DNA of 53,513 nucleotides from Bacteroidota bacterium (lineage in GTDB: Bacteria > Bacteroidota > Ignavibacteria > Kryptoniales > JAKASW01): the NCBI GenBank assembly GCA_021811615.1, contig JAJZNW010000088.1:1-53513 (forward strand), read 5' to 3'. This document shows positions 52,114 to 53,513 of the stretch, piece by piece (the stretch's first letter is position 1; every line of letters begins with the position of its first letter). Below the pieces are notes generated by a model. The model was given only the letters and a program-made list of their open reading frames with translations, was not told where the DNA came from and did not search any database. Both the position numbers and the translations under genes were made by a program.

Positions 52114-53513
52114 TTACTTGAGAAGCATCAATTTATCTACGTGAACATAGCTGCCGGCCACCATTCTCACGAAGTACACGCCACTTGCGTACCTGTCCAT
52201 GTTGAATGTGACCCTATAGGAACCCGCTGCTACTCTTCCGTCGACGAGCGTCGCGACCTCTCTGCCGATGGCGTCGTAGACTCTTATCGTGACGTTCGAC
52301 GCCTTTGGCAGGTCGTACTGAATCATCGTCGATGGGTTGAACGGATTCGGGTAGTTTGGAAGCAGCGCAAAGACTCTGGGAAGTCCTCCCAATTCACTGA
52401 CCGCGGTAAGGCCGGTTCCGGTCGTGAAGGACGAGGTTGAATAAGCTGTGCTATCGCTCGTCATTAACGCATTGACTCTCCAGTAGTACTTCGTAGATGC
52501 CGCGAGAGGAATGCCCAGCATCACCGAGGTGCTTCTCGTTGTCGAATCGAAGACAACCGAACTGAAAGCATTGTCGGTAGCAACCTGCACATGGTAAGCC
52601 ACTGCGTTCGTTGCCTTATTCCAGGTCAGTGTTGCCTCCCGGGCGATTCCTGTCGCTCCGGAGACCGGTGTCGCAAGAACGGGTCCCGGCGCCGGACCGG
52701 CCGGTTTCGGTACCAGCGAGAGACTATCGACAAACCATTCAGTCGCAACACCTGTTCCACCGACATTTCCGACACTATCGCAGTTGATACCCAACGTAAG
52801 ATACACTGTACCGCTCATGCTCGAACTGCCGGTGAATGGTATATTGATATTCTCCCAGGCTGTCGATGCTGTCGACTTGGAGCGATTATAGTAGCCCAGT
52901 GTATCCGTGAAGGCAGCTCCCGTAGGCATACTCGAAAAGTTCTGTAAGATGATATACTTGTAGCCTACATCTCCCTGCTTGAAATAAGCCTTGAACTTAA
53001 ATCCGTCGTAATCCGCCATTGTCTTTCCTGCAGGCAGGACGGCCGTTAGAATCGTAGCCGCTCCGTAGAAGTGGTCCATATTCTCAAGGACCTGGTGCCC
53101 GCTCGTCGGGTTCACCGGATCCAATGCCACGACGGGATCGACAGGTCCCAAATGAGGCAGTGTATCTCCGAGAGTATACGACTGGAATGTCCACATCGTT
53201 GTCGGCACTGGTGCCGGTACGAGCTGGAGACTATCGACAAACCATTCAGTCGTGTCTCCTGCCGCTCCGACACTTCCGGTACCTGCGCAGTTGATGCCGA
53301 GGGTAAGATATACCGTATCGCTCATGCTCGCACTGCCGGTGAATGGTATACTGATATTCTCCCAACCCGTCGATGCATTCGGATTAGAGCGATTATAGTA
53401 GCCCAGTGTATCCGTGAAGGCAGCTCCCGTAGGCATACTCGAAAAGTTCTGTAAGATGATATACTTGTAGCCTACATCTCCCTGCTTGAAATAAGCCTTG
53501 AACTTAAATCCGT
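52114..53513 (-). CDS. Surface protein with tandem 169-residue modules, Fn3 and sorting domain (5' end missing)
   Basis: The gene enters from beyond position 53513, so its start is missing. The visible 466 residues contain two consecutive copies of a beta-sandwich module of 169 residues: FKFKAYFKQGDVGYKYIILQ, GAAFTDTLGYYNRS, TAWENINIPFTGSSS and TEWFVDSLSLVP. The DNA repeat is exactly 507 bases, and 53387-53513 is identical to 52880-53006. A fibronectin-III-like domain (TLTWNKATNAVAYHVQVATDN) and a sorting domain ([14 protein letters not shown]) follow. Such modules look like jelly-roll carbohydrate-binding domains (CBM-like), and the missing part may hold a catalytic domain. It is upstream of the xylanase operon and separated by a terminator. 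Confidence 0.8.
   Translation of the reverse strand, partial: GFKFKAYFKQGDVGYKYIILQNFSSMPTGAAFTDTLGYYNRSNPNASTGWENISIPFTGSASMSDTVYLTLGINCAGTGSVGAAGDTTEWFVDSLQLVPAPVPTTMWTFQSYTLGDTLPHLGPVDPVVALDPVNPTSGHQVLENMDHFYGAATILTAVLPAGKTMADYDGFKFKAYFKQGDVGYKYIILQNFSSMPTGAAFTDTLGYYNRSKSTASTAWENINIPFTGSSSMSGTVYLTLGINCDSVGNVGGTGVATEWFVDSLSLVPKPAGPAPGPVLATPVSGATGIAREATLTWNKATNAVAYHVQVATDNAFSSVVFDSTTRSTSVMLGIPLAASTKYYWRVNALMTSDSTAYSTSSFTTGTGLTAVSELGGLPRVFALLPNYPNPFNPSTMIQYDLPKASNVTIRVYDAIGREVATLVDGRVAAGSYRVTFNMDRYASGVYFVRMVAGSYVHVDKLMLLK
52880..53513 (-). repeat. 507-bp tandem duplication within a coding region
   Basis: Positions 53387-53513 repeat 52880-53006 without a single difference over 127 bases, offset 507 bases. 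Sequence on the low-coordinate side (about 52730-52879 against 53237-53386) is similar but diverged. Further copies may lie beyond the window edge. Confidence 0.9.

Overview
The window comes from a bacterium of the Bacteroidota/Chlorobi lineage, most likely an Ignavibacteria-like saccharolytic organism. I infer this from nine proteins that end in a type IX secretion (T9SS) sorting domain with the hallmark NYPNPFNP, from SusC-like TonB-dependent receptors with an N-terminal carboxypeptidase-regulatory domain, and from the absence of any SusD. Recognisable promoters are of the ordinary sigma70 kind (TTGACA/TATAAT) rather than the TAnnTTTG type of Bacteroidetes proper. Every gene I can support lies on the minus strand, so transcription runs from high to low coordinates.

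Layout in transcription order. (1) 53513-39180: hemicellulose block. A surface protein cut by the window edge carries a 507-bp tandem duplication. It is followed by a GH43 xylosidase/arabinosidase, an SDR oxidoreductase, a T9SS-sorted GH10 xylanase, two tandem GH30 glucuronoxylanase-like proteins with an internal sorting-like module, a degenerate 20-24 bp repeat array, a GH51 arabinofuranosidase and a GH27 alpha-galactosidase. (2) 39068-30894: a flavodoxin, a BNR-repeat surface protein, a XylR-type AraC regulator, a T9SS-sorted GH43 and a second GH10. (3) 30893-17343: two operons, each with a sigma70 promoter, an overlapping inverted-repeat operator, a long leader, a SusC-like receptor and a T9SS-sorted beta-helix protein. 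(4) 16913-10884: a tightly packed trio of PPIase, membrane spermidine-synthase-like protein and membrane SGNH/TPR protein. (5) 10453-882: a GLUG-repeat surface protein, a carbamoyltransferase remnant with DUF5989, a Tat-exported DUF362 protein, a GH3 glycosidase with PA14 domain and a SGNH esterase.

Together the enzymes form a near-complete arabino-glucuronoxylan degradation set: GH10 and GH30 cut the backbone, GH43/GH51 remove arabinose and xylose, GH27 removes galactose, an SGNH enzyme probably deacetylates, and GH3/GH43 finish the oligosaccharides. A XylR-like regulator sits in the middle. A conserved 44-bp element upstream of GH51 and GH43 is a candidate XylR operator.

The most novel points are the SusC-like receptor/beta-helix pairs that replace SusC/SusD, their twin promoter-operators of identical geometry, the GH30 enzymes with a sorting-type module in the middle of the chain, and the inverted octamer repeat array. 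No database or folding software was used. All homology calls rest on motif recognition.
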